Source: Piliocolobus tephrosceles (lineage: Eukaryota; Chordata; Mammalia; Primates; Cercopithecidae). Taken from it: DNA of 64,000 nucleotides. The notes under the pieces are model-generated. The model worked only from the letters and a program-made list of their open reading frames with translations, made no database searches and was not told the origin of the DNA. A program made the position numbers and the translations under genes. Positions 33,366 to 45,590 of this stretch are shown one piece after another. Location: NCBI RefSeq assembly GCF_002776525.5, contig NC_045436.1, positions 12,095,102 through 12,159,101 of the forward strand, written 5' to 3'. Position 1 is the first letter of the stretch; every line of letters begins with the position of its first letter.

Positions 33366-35129
33366 ATAATAATATGAATTGCTTAAGAGGGACAAAGCTT
33401 TTCTAAAAGAAGTTTATTAACTGAGTTCTTATATAAAGAACATGCAGAAATATGATGATCACATTTTTAAAATAGGTGTGCCTTTAAAATGTGTACCAGG
33501 ATTTTTTTTTTTTTTTAATGGCCTAAGAACCCAACAATAAAGCCTAACTCCGTGAGGCAATTTCAGTAGCAGGTAAGCTGATTTGTTCAGTCGTCTATCT
33601 GACATATTTGACAAGTCACTGATACGGAACACAAAATGAACAGGATCCCTATCTCACGAAGCCTGTAGGCCCTTACGGATCAAAACGAAGCAAATGAAAG
33701 GACACTGGAGTGTAATCGATGCAAGAATAAATGCAGATGTGTTACACATGCAATGAAAGAGGAGAGGTAAATTTACTCGGGGGTGGGTCAAGACAGGTTT
33801 TACTGAAAAGTGATGTAGAGCATGCATAATAAAAGGTGAACTGGAATGCAAACAAAATTTAAAAGCAGGAAAAGAGGATCTAAGGAAGTGTATTTGAGGG
33901 GATACAAAGTCCTTAAGAACTAGAAAACTATGTGTTTAGAGGCCTAAAGTTAGTGAAGTTTGGGTACCTAATTTTCTTCTATTTTAATTCTATTTCAGTA
34001 GAAACTTAAACTTTCATCAAAGCCATATGGTGTGATTGCGAAAAGTACACGTTCTTCAACCATTCTCTAAACCTACTCTTTTAGAGTCCCTTGCAGTGGA
34101 GCCTACAGAACCGCCTTATTAACACCCTTTATGGGTGGCTTTATGTGCAGGGACATTTGAGCATGATAGAGACCAATTTAGTTGAGAATGTTTTTGAGGT
34201 TTTACCAGACTCTCACTTCAATCAAAGATCATCTCTTCTGTGGAATGCTGTATTAGATGTAGGGTAACATTGCCTCAACGTTGCACCTAGAGAATTCAGT
34301 TAACACCAAAATATGTATGCATGTTATTGAACAAATTGGCCTGTTAAGTGTAATTTTAAATAATGATTATTTGCAATTATAAATTGGAGAACATCTGTAA
34401 AAACAAAACCAATAGTTTTAACATTGTATAGTTAATGGTATGCTGTTCTTTATGACAGTTATTAGATAGTATGGTCAGTTGAGTCTAAAGTCGTCTCCTC
34501 TGTTCTGAGAACAAAGTCTCATCATTGGAGACATGTACTATCACGATATGCATGTGGTTGTTCCTATGTTTTACTTGATCATTCAGCATTATTCTTTACC
34601 TGCAGTTGGACGCCAGCCCGGCATCAGCTTGTTGAGAGAGCACAAAAGAGAATCAAATTGAATTTTCATTGAGAATGATAGTACACTAGACTTTTTCTTT
34701 TAGAATCTGTTCTACCACGCCACAAAGTTCAAATAGAAAATAATTATAGATACATATTTTTATTACCATCAATAATCGTAGTTGGATGAATGTTCAGATA
34801 GATCTCCCTAGTTGAAAATACTATGTAATAAAATTCAGGAGCAGAGAAGGGTGACTCTCCACAATTCTACAACATTCTTCCACCTATTCCCCTTCACTCA
34901 CAATTTTTCTGTATATTAGAAAAGCAGAGTGGCATTGGTGTGCTGCAGTCACTCGAACTGACTCAGGACAGGCAATAATGAAATATTTGACAATTTTGTA
35001 GCCGCTTTTTAAGCCATTGGTAACTTAAATTTAGCCACAGTGGAAGTATTTACATCACAAAAATCAGCAGATGTGGCAAAGTACTATTTTTTTTTCATTA
35101 TTATTTTAAGAGCTGGTTTACCAGCACAC
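33366..35129. other. Unclassified DNA
   Basis: No gene recognised. A T13 run lies at about 33505. The part around 34500-34700 is of ordinary complexity and has no repeat signature. Confidence 0.35.
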
Positions 35130-35335
35130 CACAGCTATAGAATTGAAAAACAGGACTTTAAGTTTGAAGGACATAAGCTTAAATCCTTACTTTGCAATCA
35201 CAACTTACATTAATTTAGATAACCTTTCTGAACTTCAGTTTAACTTTTCTCTGATAGAGATAAAGTTACTTACTTAGATAGAGAATTAAGTTGATATAAA
35301 ATAACTTTTAGTTAAAGCACTGTATCATTTTTAAA
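35130..35335 (-). mobile_element. MIR-like SINE, minus strand
   Basis: The reverse-strand MIR order can be followed: a 'TTGAAGGACATAAGCTTAAATCC' type block, 'CTGAACTTCAGTTTAAC', 'GATAGAGATAAAG' and a terminal 'AGCACTGTATCA'. Highly diverged. Confidence 0.55.
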
Positions 35336-35650
35336 CCACACCTAGTATATCATACTGGCCTTGTAAATTGTGGCCCTTGTGTTTTAATACAATAAATATT
35401 CTGTTGAAACTGAAATTGAAATTACCATGGCCCTCATTACCAATAATTTTTCAGATTAGAAAAAGCTAATTCCCTCAAAGGATTCTTTAGAATGTCAGAC
35501 TCCTTATGCAATTACAAAATAATACAGTCTGAAGAAAAATTATTCAAAGAGAAGTTTCAGTAGAGGCCACAAATTCAAACAACAAAATCTTGCTTTCAAA
35601 CAAATCAAAGAGTGACTAATGTTTTAAAGGTTAATTGCAAAGTAAATAAC

Positions 35651-36351
35651 TGTCTTAGTCTGTGTTTTGCTGTTGTAACAGAATACCACAGACTGGGTAA
35701 TTTACGAAGAAAAGAAATTTATTGGCCGGGCGCGGTGGCTCAAGCCTGTAATCCCAGCACTTTGGGAGGCTGAGACGGGCGGATCACGAGGTTGGGAGAT
35801 CGAGACCATCCTGGCTAACATGGTGAAACCCCGTCTCTACTAAAAAATACAAAAAACTAGCTGGGCGTGGTGGTGGGCGCCTGTAGTCCCAGCTACTCAG
35901 GAGGCTGAGGCAGGAGAATGGCGTGAACCCGGGAGTCGGAGCTTGCAGTGAGCTGAGATCCGGCCACTGCACTCCAGCCTGGGTGACAGAGCGAGACTCC
36001 ATCTCAAAAAAAAAAAAAAAAAAAGAAAGAAAAAAAAAAGAAATTTATTTGGCTCATGGTTCTGGAGGCTAGGACATTCAAGTGCATGGCCCTGGCATCT
36101 GGTGAATGTCACCCCATGGCAGAAGAGTGGAAGGCACCCTTCCCCAAGATAGAGAGATAAGTTCACCTTGCATTTTTATTAGGAGCCAACTCCTGTAATA
36201 ACCGACCCACTGCATTCATCGGGGCATTAATTTTTTCATGAAGATGGAGCCCTCATAACCTAAACACCTGTTAAAAGCCCCACCTCCCAATACTGTTACA
36301 TTGGCAATAAAATTTAACATGTGTTTTGGTGGGGACATTCAAACCATAGCA
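35651..36351 (-). mobile_element. MaLR/ERVL-type LTR, minus strand, split by AluY
   Basis: Starts 'TGTCTTAGTCTGTGTTTTGC' and ends 'ATTCAAACCATAGCA', about 375 bp without the Alu. Landmarks include 'CACAGACTGGGTAATTTACG' and 'TTTATTTGGCTCATGGTTC'. The LTR is older than the AluY inside it. Confidence 0.7.
35724..36035 (+). mobile_element. AluY of Old World monkey type
   Basis: A well-preserved AluY with 'CTCAAGCCTGTAATCC' and 'GAGCTGAGATCCGGCC', variants I associate with cercopithecid AluY (AluYR group). A perfect 14-bp target-site duplication 'AAAAGAAATTTATT' lies at 35710-35723 and 36036-36049. Its low divergence suggests a lineage-specific insertion. Confidence 0.93.
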
Positions 36352-36352
36352 G

Positions 36353-36696
36353 TAACCAAACATGAATGCTTAATCTTTTCATTTATCCTAAGAAAGTATA
36401 TATTCTTTACTCTATGATGTGATGATTGGTTAAGCTGTCCTGCTATTTAAGTTCTTAAATTTTAAAATTTCTTAAACTTAAATTTTTAAGTTCTTAACCT
36501 TAAAATTTTAAGAACTTGATAGTACACTGTGGTATTGATTTTTTTAAGTAGGAATTTGTGACAAGTTCATGGATGCATATCGTAGCTCCATACCAGTGGA
36601 AAATATGTATGACTAGATATAAAATATTGAATGCAATGTTATGAAAGAATCAAAAGTGTTTCAAGACACCTCCTTCCACACTGAGAAATCAATTAG
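36353..36696. other. Unclassified DNA with an AT-rich palindromic cluster
   Basis: No gene recognised. At about 36449-36521 several copies of 'TTCTTAAATTTTAA' and its complement alternate, ending in 'TTTTAAGAACTT', so the stretch can fold on itself. Confidence 0.5.
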
Positions 36697-36912
36697 CAGC
36701 ACTGTCCAGTAGAACTTTCTGTGATGATGGAAATGTTTTAGACCTGTACTGTTCAATCGGGAAGCCAGCAGCCAGAGGTGACCCTTGAGCACTTAAAATG
36801 GGACTAGTGAAAATGAGGAAACGAACTTTTTATTTTATTAAAATGTAATGAATTTAAATTTAAACTTATGTAGTTACATGTGGCTGGTGGCTACCATACT
36901 AAAAGTATAGCC
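36697..36912 (+). mobile_element. hAT-like non-autonomous DNA transposon relic
   Basis: The start 'CAGCACTGTCCAGTAGAAC' and internal 'GTGATGATGGAAATGTT' and 'TGTGGCTGGTGGCTACCAT' match a common mammalian short hAT-type element. The 3' terminal repeat is decayed. The family name was not assigned. Confidence 0.6.
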
Positions 36913-39699
36913 GAGACATCTTAAATGTGTTCATATTCGTATTTGTGTGTATAATGATTGTTAGAAAGGATAAATGGAGTAAGCTATACTTGTAGCATTT
37001 ACTTAAGAGGTGAAAAACCTCCCATATCTCTTCCTCATTGTAAAGCTATGTAAGAGTCATGAATCACATCTCCTGCGGCACCTGATTTTGTTTATATGCT
37101 GTAAAATTGAAGAGAAACTACCTTTTAGGCTTGGTAAGGGGCTTACTACATTTAATATCTGTTGTATAATTATGGCCTTAGGTAAACAGATAGTAAACAA
37201 ATAATATAATGTTTCATTTTCTCAATATTTAAATATTTGTGTCTCTAAAATATGTAATGTAAAATCTATTTAAGAAACTATTTTCAAACTGTCCTGTTTA
37301 TAACTTATTTATCATCTAATAAATAGCAGTTATTTCTTCTTCAACTCTAGTCTTTCTGCTCCTTCATATTATTCATAGTAGATAACATTTTTAAACTAAA
37401 ATGAACAGAATCTATCACAGAATTTTTAGTGTAATAACTCACAGTTTTACTTTTTACACTATCAGTATGCCAAAGATGAGTGAAACCTTTGAAGTTGATT
37501 ATATCTTTTATATTCACCAAAATGTTGTCATTACACTAAATGATTTGTAACAAGGTGCAAGATACCTAAATAAATGCATTATTTAAAAATCTTGACATCT
37601 GTTAAAAAATAGATCATTTTTTAAAAATCAAATGTCAATATGTTATTAATATTAAGAGAAATGAGGTTAGCAAGGTTCAATATATGATGGGTTTTTTCCT
37701 TGACATTTAACCCATCATATTAAAAGCTTCTTCAAAGGAAAGAAATATCAGCTTGTCACCTGGAGATTGAAATTGAGCTGCTCTAAGACAAACTGCTGTT
37801 TCTTCCCTATGATGAAACTCATAGAATGGACAAAAATGTCAGGATAAAAATAGGCCACCTGGGAAAAAAAAAAAAGCTATCAGGAGAAGAACTATAGCTA
37901 TTGTTATAATTACATCAAAAATCATTTAAAAGCCAGTTATTTTTCCCTAGTAGCACATGAAAGAACATTTAACACATTGATTTATATTGTTAAATACTTA
38001 GGTGAGAAGAAACGGTGGTAAGACTATCCTTATGGACAGTCTGTGGATTTAATGTTAATAAAAGATGAATCATGGATAACATGGCATTTTAAAGAATGGC
38101 AAATATTTTAATTCATAATATACAAAGGACATACCACAAGCTGGCATTTTCAAACTCCAGGATAACAAAAAAGAATATCTATATCAATATTAAATACCAT
38201 GCAAGATGTTGAGAGGTTGCATGCCAAAATATACATATCTTATTAGGAAAATCCCAAAAAATGCAAGAGTGACAGAACACTAAATAAATCTAATGAGAAT
38301 TAATAACTTGCATTTTCCCATAATGTAAAAGTTATCTTGACTAAGCACTTAGAAAACATTATTACTCTTAAAAAGCATTCCCCCAAAAAACTGAATACTG
38401 TTAAATATCAGCCTTTTCTCCTACTGTGAAATGGAAGAACATGAATTTGTGAAGGTTTCATTAAATTTAAATACTGTTAGCCACTGGCCACTCCATATTA
38501 CTAATTGCTCAGTTTTGAATGTTACATGCTAAGAAAACTATTAGCTACTTTTATGGATACTTTATCATATAAGTTAGATTACATTATTATCTAATGAGAT
38601 TTAAATCCTTGGGAAGTCAATACAAGAATCAGTCATTTTGGATTTTACCTAACAATTTTAACATCACTTTTTTTAAAAACTCATTTGTAATTATTTAGGA
38701 AAATATTATATGGGATACTTAACTTTATTCTACACTGCTTTTCCAATCAATATTTCTCCAACAGACAAATAATGCAAAGAGAGAAGTTCAAATGAAGTAT
38801 GGGCCTAAATCCAGTCTGACTTTAAGGAAAATAAACAACGCTCAAAGTATAACACACCTGGTAACTGAGATTGGCAAAACAGTCCTTAATTTTATAAATG
38901 TGTTGAATCTGAGTGTCAACAGAAAAACAGAGAATGTGGGGAGGGAGTGCTTAATGGATTGTTTTGGACTGTACATAAAATATGTTACGGAAAGTCACCA
39001 ACTCCTCAGAAACAAAGAAATTAAAGTTAGTTTCATGCGGCGAAAATACTGGCAAGTAATAAAACAGAATGGCAGACTTGAAGTTGACAGAAATGTTTCA
39101 CATATTCATTGTGTATTGGAGAGCATTGTTAAAACACACAAAGAAATTGCCTTCTCCGTACATTACCAATTCCATATTCAAACATGCCTAATATTTTAAA
39201 TCTTCACAGAAAATTTGAAGAGACAATGCTCAACAGTCTACTGTTTGTAAAGGGATTTCCAAAAAAGAGATTGATAGTAGAATAGGATCTGTCTGCATGA
39301 CCAATTTTCTTATGCATTAAAATAAAATTTTATTTGATTTTTACCTGACGATATTTGATTTTTACCACAGGTTCAAATAACTGAATTAAACATTTCACAT
39401 AAATCATGATACACATTCATCATCAGTCTGAAAGTCCCCATTTTGTTTTATTTTATTTTATTATATATTTTATCTTATATTTCTCACCTTCCTCCCTGAG
39501 TCCTACCCCCATTCATCTATCAGTGGAATAAATGCTTGAGTTCATGTTTTTGGTTATGTTATTTTCAGTATGAGAATTTTTTCTAAAACAAGAATGTTTT
39601 GTGAAGGTACTTATAATTATTACTATGCTATCAATCTTCTCTTTTCTATTTATTTAGTCAACATGAAGTTTTTAAGATCAGACATGTTGATTATGAATA
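36913..39699. other. Unclassified AT-rich DNA
   Basis: Strongly AT-rich without an identifiable repeat or gene. It contains the 135-codon frame described separately. Confidence 0.35.
38792..39199 (+). other. 135-codon open frame, unrecognised, probably chance
   Basis: The longest ATG-started frame outside recognised repeats. The translation is basic, without signal peptide, membrane segment, repeat or motif that I recognise. The start context is weak (C at -3). There is no CpG island, splice evidence or neighbouring gene, and the DNA around it is AT-rich, where a frame this long is unusual but not rare over 64 kb. I do not assert that it is expressed. Confidence 0.15.
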
Positions 39700-39704
39700 C
39701 CATT

Positions 39705-40073
39705 GACATGGTTTGGCTCTATGTCCCCACCCAAATCTCACCTTGAATTGTAATAATCTCCAGGTGTCAAGGGTGGGGCCAGGTGGAGATAACTGAATCA
39801 TAGGGGCTGTTCCCCCATGCTGTTCTCATGATAATGCGTGAGTTCTCACAAGATCCGATGGTTTTATAAGCATCTGGCACTTCCCCTGCTGGTACATTCT
39901 CTCTTTGCCTGCCGCTATCCACGTAAGATGTGACTTGCTCCTCCTTGCCTTATGCCATGATTGTTAGACCTCTCCAGCCATGTGGAACTGTAAGTCCAAT
40001 TAAACCTCTTTCTTTTGTAAATTTCCCAGTCTCAGGTATGTTTTTATTAGTAGCATGAAAACAGACTAATACA
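39705..40073 (+). mobile_element. MaLR solo LTR (MST/THE1-like)
   Basis: A 369-bp LTR beginning 'TGACATGGTTTGGCTC' and ending 'GAAAACAGACTAATACA'. A perfect 5-bp target-site duplication ACCAT lies at 39700-39704 and 40074-40078. The internal 'GTGGAACTGTAAGTCCAATTA' block is typical. Confidence 0.9.
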
Positions 40074-40084
40074 ACCATAGTATG

Positions 40085-42060
40085 TAATCAACACATTTTG
40101 CTTTTATTCATTCCCCTAATAATAAATAGCTATGTTGCCTCCAATTACCTATTTCCACAAACATACTCAGGCACATCCCTGCTTGGAATGGGGGCAAGAT
40201 TTTTCCAGAATAAAATAACAAAGATCACATTGTTGAGTAGTAAGATATAAGCATTTGTAAATCCACCACCATGTAATTTCCTCCAGAAAGCCTGCACCAG
40301 TCTATGTTCCCACAGGCTATAGATGACAAGCATCAGTTCTCCATATTCTTATCAACATGGTTTCTTTCCCATTTTGGGACTCCAATAACTATGAAGTAGT
40401 ATTTTATTTTATTTTGTGTTTATCTGATTACTAACGTGGTTGCACATCTATACACATAATTTTCAGTCATTTTGAGCCATTTATATCCTTTGCCAATTTC
40501 CTTACTAATTTTTTCATCTTTTTGGTTACTTGGAAGACATTCTTTGTATAGTTTTAATATTAAACCTTTTGCAAATATCTTCTCCCAATCTGTTGTCCAT
40601 CTGTTAATATTTTTTGTAATATTCATTGCTGGAAAAATATCCTGAATTTTTATGTTGATAAATCCATGGCAGTTAAATCCATATATATTGTGCTTTTCAG
40701 GTTCTGTAATGAAGTCTCCATAGCCCCATTATTTTTTACAGTTTTACTATTTGCATTTAAATCATTAATCAATCTGGAGTCCTCCTTTGTATGTGCTATG
40801 AAATAGAAGGCCAATTTTATTTTTATACTTTTTAAGTCTGTTTTCCCGAAACAATTTATGAACCATTCAACCTTTTGCCATTGGAGATGATACCACTTTC
40901 ATCTTTATCTAGTTCCCAGATCAAGGGGTCTGTTCTTGAACTCTATTTTGTTACATTGATATTTTCACTCTATATTTCCTATAATATTATTACTTAAGCT
41001 TTGTAATACATTTATATATCACTAAGAAGATATCCTGTTTCTTTTTTGTCAGCTGACTTTTTCACAGATATTTTTGTATCTGTATATTTTGTATATATGT
41101 ATATATGTTCAGTTCCTCAAATGTATTACTGAATCTTTATTGAAATTACATTGAACTTATATGTTTATTTTGGAATAAAAACTTTTCTATTGTTAGAGAC
41201 ATAATAGATCTCCACATTTATTTAGGTCTTCTTTAATTTCATTTATTACAATTTTAAAATTTCTACTATAAAGGTTTATAGATTTATTTCCAAGGTTAAT
41301 TTCTACATACTTTTAAAATTTTGTTGCTATTGTTTTATATTACATTATTTTTCATTTTGGCTGGCATTACTTATATAAATGAATGCTGAAGAACTAAGAA
41401 AGTTGACCTCATGTTTAGCAAACTTGTTCAGTTCTCTTATTCACGCTCATTATTTGTTAATTCTACTAGAATTTCATGCAGATCACATCTCTGTAATCAT
41501 CAAGTTTTACTGTTTTATTTTTTCTCAAAGTTTTCAAAATCCACATTTCTTTTACATGAATTCCAAAGAATTATCCCTAATCTCAAGTGATTGATTGAAA
41601 CAATTTATAACGTTGAATTTCTACCATATTGTGTACTTTTTAAATTCTCATAAAATTAAATGGAAACTTCCTTATACCAAAATATAATGTAAATATAAAT
41701 ATTTGATGCATAAACATCAAATATCACATTTAAAGATTAACTTTAGACATTATATTTCATTTTATGAGAATCTTAAATCGCGAGCAAAACAAGTGTCCAA
41801 TTCTAATTATTGGATTTCAATCAAGTTTCATTATATATTTTAATATGAGAATTTAAAAAATACACAATATGGTAGAAATTCAACTTTACAAATTGTTTCA
41901 ATTTTTAAAATACATAATGAGCTTTATAAAATTCTTATTCAGCATCTATCAAGATATGTGATTTTCACTATTAATGAGTGAATTAGAACATTGAAAACTT
42001 TTACAAAGTGAAAATATTCTTCTATTCTTCTATTTATCATAAAGCATGTTTTAATATACT
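40085..42060 (-). mobile_element. L1M relic, minus strand, with a foldback insertion
   Basis: Diverged L1 ORF2 sequence read in reverse: 'CAAATATCTTCTCCCAATCTG' near 40573, 'GGTCTTCTTTAATTTCATTT' near 41224, and 'TTCAGCATCTATCAAGATATG' near 41939. The order fits an inverted L1 from its 3' half back toward the reverse-transcriptase region. At about 41580-41905 the L1 is interrupted by an inverted-repeat segment listed separately. Confidence 0.55.
41594..41902. repeat. Foldback element with 57-bp inverted arms
   Basis: The left arm 41594-41650 and right arm 41846-41902 are reverse complements at 54 of 57 positions, counted by eye, separated by 195 bp. Inside, 'TTCTCATAAAAT' (41645-41656) also pairs with 'ATTTTATGAGAA' (41759-41770), and 'ATATTTGATG' pairs with 'CATCAAATAT' around 41698-41723, giving nested hairpins. 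No protein frame of note. The arms have no clear flanking target duplication. I do not recognise the family. Confidence 0.85.
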
Positions 42061-42729
42061 TCTGGATTCAGTAAGCTAAAAATGCTCACATGAAATTATT
42101 TCCATTATGTGTATGACGAAGTCCTAGGAAATGTATGTCAACCACTCCCATAGCCTATAGAAAGCTAGACTCACCTAGCAACATGTGCACACATATGACC
42201 TTAGCAGACCACTGGCCTCCAGCTGGTGAAAGAGAGAAGCTGACCTAGGTTGCAGATAGAGGAGGTGATTTATTTTAGGAGAAAGTTGTTGGTCTGCTCT
42301 AAGTCTCAATTTCCCCACTGGGAAGAAGTTAGGAGAGTTTTAAGCCTAGAAAAAGGGTGTCCTGGAGCCCTGGATATTTAAGAAAACTGTTACCCAGGTC
42401 TGACAAAGGCCTATGAAATAAAAGCAAGAGGCCACGGTAATGACAAGAAAGTACTGTGCAGAGAAAGCACAAGCAGCCCTGGAACCAGCTAGAATTCTCT
42501 CATCAGCAGGGGCAACAGCATGCAGGTGGTTCTCATCAGCCAGCGAGGGGCTACCTGAAAATAAAAATTTGCCTAAGAAATTTTAAATATGCCAAAGGAC
42601 CAAGCAACCCCAACAGGAGGCTGGACCACCCATTGTCAAGCGGCTTAGGGAGAGATTATCACCTGCTTCCTGGGAAGTGTGATGACATTTTCCAACAGAC
42701 ACCTTCAAAGGAATCAAAAAAGTACTTGT
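42061..42729. other. Unclassified DNA
   Basis: Less AT-rich than its neighbours, with no recognised gene or repeat. The frame at 42456-42890 runs into an Alu and is not considered real. Confidence 0.35.
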
Positions 42730-43018
42730 GGCCTAGTGCGGTGGCTCACACCTGTAATCCTATCACTTTGGGAGGTCAAGGCAGGCAGATCATCTCAGGT
42801 CAGGAGTTCAAGATGATCCTGGCCAACATGGCGAAAACTGTCTCACCTAAAAATACAAAATTAGTAGGGCGTGGTGGTGTGCAACTATAAGCCCAGCTAC
42901 TTGGGAGGCTGAGGCAGGAGAATCGCTTGAACCTGGGAGAAGGAGGTTGCAGTGAGCTAAGATAGCACCACTGCACTCCAGCCTGGGCGACAAGAATGAG
43001 ACTCCGTCTGAAAAAAAA
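42730..43018 (+). mobile_element. Alu (AluS-like)
   Basis: A plus-strand dimeric Alu with a short A8 tail and diverged flanking repeats ('AGTACTTG' before, 'TGTATTTG' after). Confidence 0.9.
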
Positions 43019-43789
43019 TGTATTTGCATTAAAGAATGAATAAAGTATACACAGCCTCCAGGGTCAGAGGAAATAAATATAAAGAAGAAAATTTAAATGA
43101 ATCCCAGGGAAAAAATTTGTCTTAACATTTAGGTAAGTGTGTCAGCATTCAATTTTTTCTATACTTACCTATATATGTGGGTTTTTTAAATTACTATTAG
43201 AGAAAATACATATAACAGATATATAGAAAGAATATAGAGAGAACATGCAATATATCTACAATAAACCTGAGCTTATATTCTTTATGAAGTACAGAATGCT
43301 GTACATTTTACCCAGAACTCTTATCATAGGTGTTTTACTTATTAGTATTTTATCTAAAACCTGTTTAACATTTAAATTGACTGAATAAGAGTTGTCAGGT
43401 TAAAAGCAGAGAATGACCTTTTTTTTTTCTCACTACTGCTCTTTCTAATTTTGAACGGTTCTTATTTATCCCCGGATGAAATATTAGGCCGATCTGACAT
43501 TGTTTTCTAGTTACTCTCAGTTATGAAGAAGAACTCTCATTTTTCAGGGGTATAAAAGTTCTTTTCTGCCTAATATCTTAGTATCAACCTCTCATCCAAT
43601 TGAAACCTTTTCTCATCGTCTTCTCCCCAGTCTCAAACAACTGGGAACAGCCAAATTCTTATTTCCTCTCCCATAGATTCCTTGGCGACCTTCTGTGGCT
43701 GGGATCTCTCACCTGTAGCTCCTATCCCAGACACAATGCCTTCTCCAAAGCATTAACACACGCCTGCCCCTTTTTCCTGGCAGTCCACC
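43019..43789. other. Unclassified DNA
   Basis: AT-rich at first, then C/T-rich from about 43590. No gene or repeat recognised. The frame at 43600-43926 runs into an LTR. Confidence 0.35.
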
Positions 43790-44159
43790 TGATATGGTTT
43801 GGCTCTGGGTCCCCACCCAAATATCATCTTGAATTGTACTCCCACAATTCCCGCGTTTCTGGGAGGGACCCGGTGGGAGATGGTTGGATTGTGGGGGTGG
43901 GTTCTCCCATGCTGTCCTCGTGGTAGTGAGTAAGTCTCGTGAGATCTGCTGGTTTGATAAGGGAAACCCGTTTCTCTTGGCTCTCGTTCTCTATCTTTGC
44001 TTGCCGCCATCCATGTGAAGATGTGACTTGTCTTCCGCCATGATTGTGAGGCTTCCCCAGCCGTGCGGAAATGTAAGTGCAATTCAGCCTCTTCTTTCTT
44101 TTGTAAATCGTCCAGTCTTGGGTATGTCTTCATCAGCAGCGTGAAAACAAACCAACACA
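43790..44159 (+). mobile_element. THE1-type MaLR solo LTR
   Basis: A 370-bp LTR beginning 'TGATATGGTTTGGCTCTGGG' and ending 'GAAAACAAACCAACACA', with the typical 'GGGAGGGACCCGGTGGGAGA' block. The flanks CCACC (43785-43789) and CCGCC (44160-44164) look like a 5-bp target duplication with one change. Confidence 0.9.
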
Positions 44160-44890
44160 CCGCCCCACGCTGACTCTTCTGTTAGTACAATTTCCCAGGT
44201 GGGTGCTTTTGGTAGCGTCCTGTTCAAAATCAAGTCCCTCAAGTCCAGCTCTTTTCTGTTTATGTGTTCTAGGTCTGGCCTAGGGTGTCTTTGCCCCAAC
44301 ATCAGTGGGTGGGTAGCAGTATCCTGCTCTGGCCATCTCTCCTCTTACTCTGCCAGCGATGATAAACCCTTGAGACTTTTTTATACCAGAGTCAGGTGCC
44401 AACCCTGTGTCTACAGAGGCAGGAAGCATACATATCAAGATTCCTAAGTGCTTTTCCAAAAGCCCTCCTTACATGGCTTCAAAAGAAATACTCCACTTTC
44501 CCAAAACTCTTTGTCCAGGGAAATTCCCATTTTTAAAATGTCTTCTAATGAATTCATTCATTTTTATATAAATACATCATATATAAAATGCATCTAAGAA
44601 TTATTAAAGGTGTATGATGGTCTAGTGGTGCAGAGTTTTAGGACATGCCTTTTGCAAGTAATTTATGGATGGTCTAAAACTCCATTTGAGAATAAGACAG
44701 CACTTGGCCACCACAAAACTTTGCCTCTGTTTTGGTGCTTCAGCAAAAACTATAAAAATAAATATTTGTTAAGCTCTTTAGATGTGATGTTTAAAGTTGT
44801 TCAATACATAAATTTGTTAAATGTATCACTAATTATTTTCTCCATGCCTTTTTACGGTGGAGGTTGTCTTTATATGCTTTGTACTCATTC
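44160..44890. other. Unclassified DNA
   Basis: Continues the C/T-rich DNA interrupted by the LTR, then becomes AT-rich. No gene or repeat family recognised. Confidence 0.35.
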
Positions 44891-45590
44891 TTTTATATAA
44901 AAAGTATAGTGTTTATCATGCACCAGTCACTGTACTATGAACTAGAATGGTAGTAGAAGATAAAGCTGAAAGGCCCTATGCTCATGCAATTTACATTCCA
45001 GTAAGGGAGGTTGACTTAAATAAATAAACAAATAAGTAGTTTTCTGTTAGGTAAATACTATAACAAAACTAGATAGAGAGATCGATAGGAGTAAGAACTG
45101 CATATAGTTAGAAAAGCACAGTGCATTGACATTTAAGCTGTTGTTTTTAAAAAGTGACAGAGGCCAGGTGTGGTGGCTCATGCCAGTAATCCCAGCACTT
45201 TGGGAGGTGAGGCAGAGGCAGGCGGATCATGAGGTCAGGAGATCGAGACCATCTGGCTAACCCGGCGAAACCCCGTATCTACTAAAAATAAAAAAAATTA
45301 GCCGAGCGCGGTGGCACCTGCCTGTTGTCCCAGCTACTAGGGAGGCTGAAGCAGGAGAATGGCTTGAACCTAGGAGTGGAGGTTGCAGTGAGCCGAGATC
45401 ACACCACTGCACTCCACTTGGGCAACAGAGCGAGACTTATCTCAAAAAAAAAAAAAAAAAAGTGACAGAATGAGGCACGTATATACTATAGATAAAGCAT
45501 TCTAGACAAAAGAAAAGCTAATGCAAGAGCTCTGCAAAGAGGCATGTTGTCTTGTTCAAGGAACAGAGGACTGCCAATGTACTTTTGATT
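44891..45590 (+). repeat. Possible ancient mammal-wide repeat, split by an Alu
   Basis: The order 'CACCAGTCACTGTACTATG', 'GCTCATGCAATTTACATTCC', then after the Alu 'GCAAGAGCTCTGCAAAGAGGC' and 'TTGTTCAAGGAACAGAGG', resembles a widespread old mammalian repeat, but I cannot name it. Confidence 0.4.
45162..45456 (+). mobile_element. Alu (AluS/Y-like)
   Basis: A plus-strand Alu with an A-rich tail. A perfect 13-bp target-site duplication 'AAAAAGTGACAGA' lies at 45149-45161 and 45457-45469. Small deletions occur in both arms. Confidence 0.9.

Noticed and set aside
35784..36002. 72-codon minus-strand frame
   Set aside because: Antisense Alu frame in the AluY; the same peptide type recurs in the Alus at 26264-26479 and 61813-62103.
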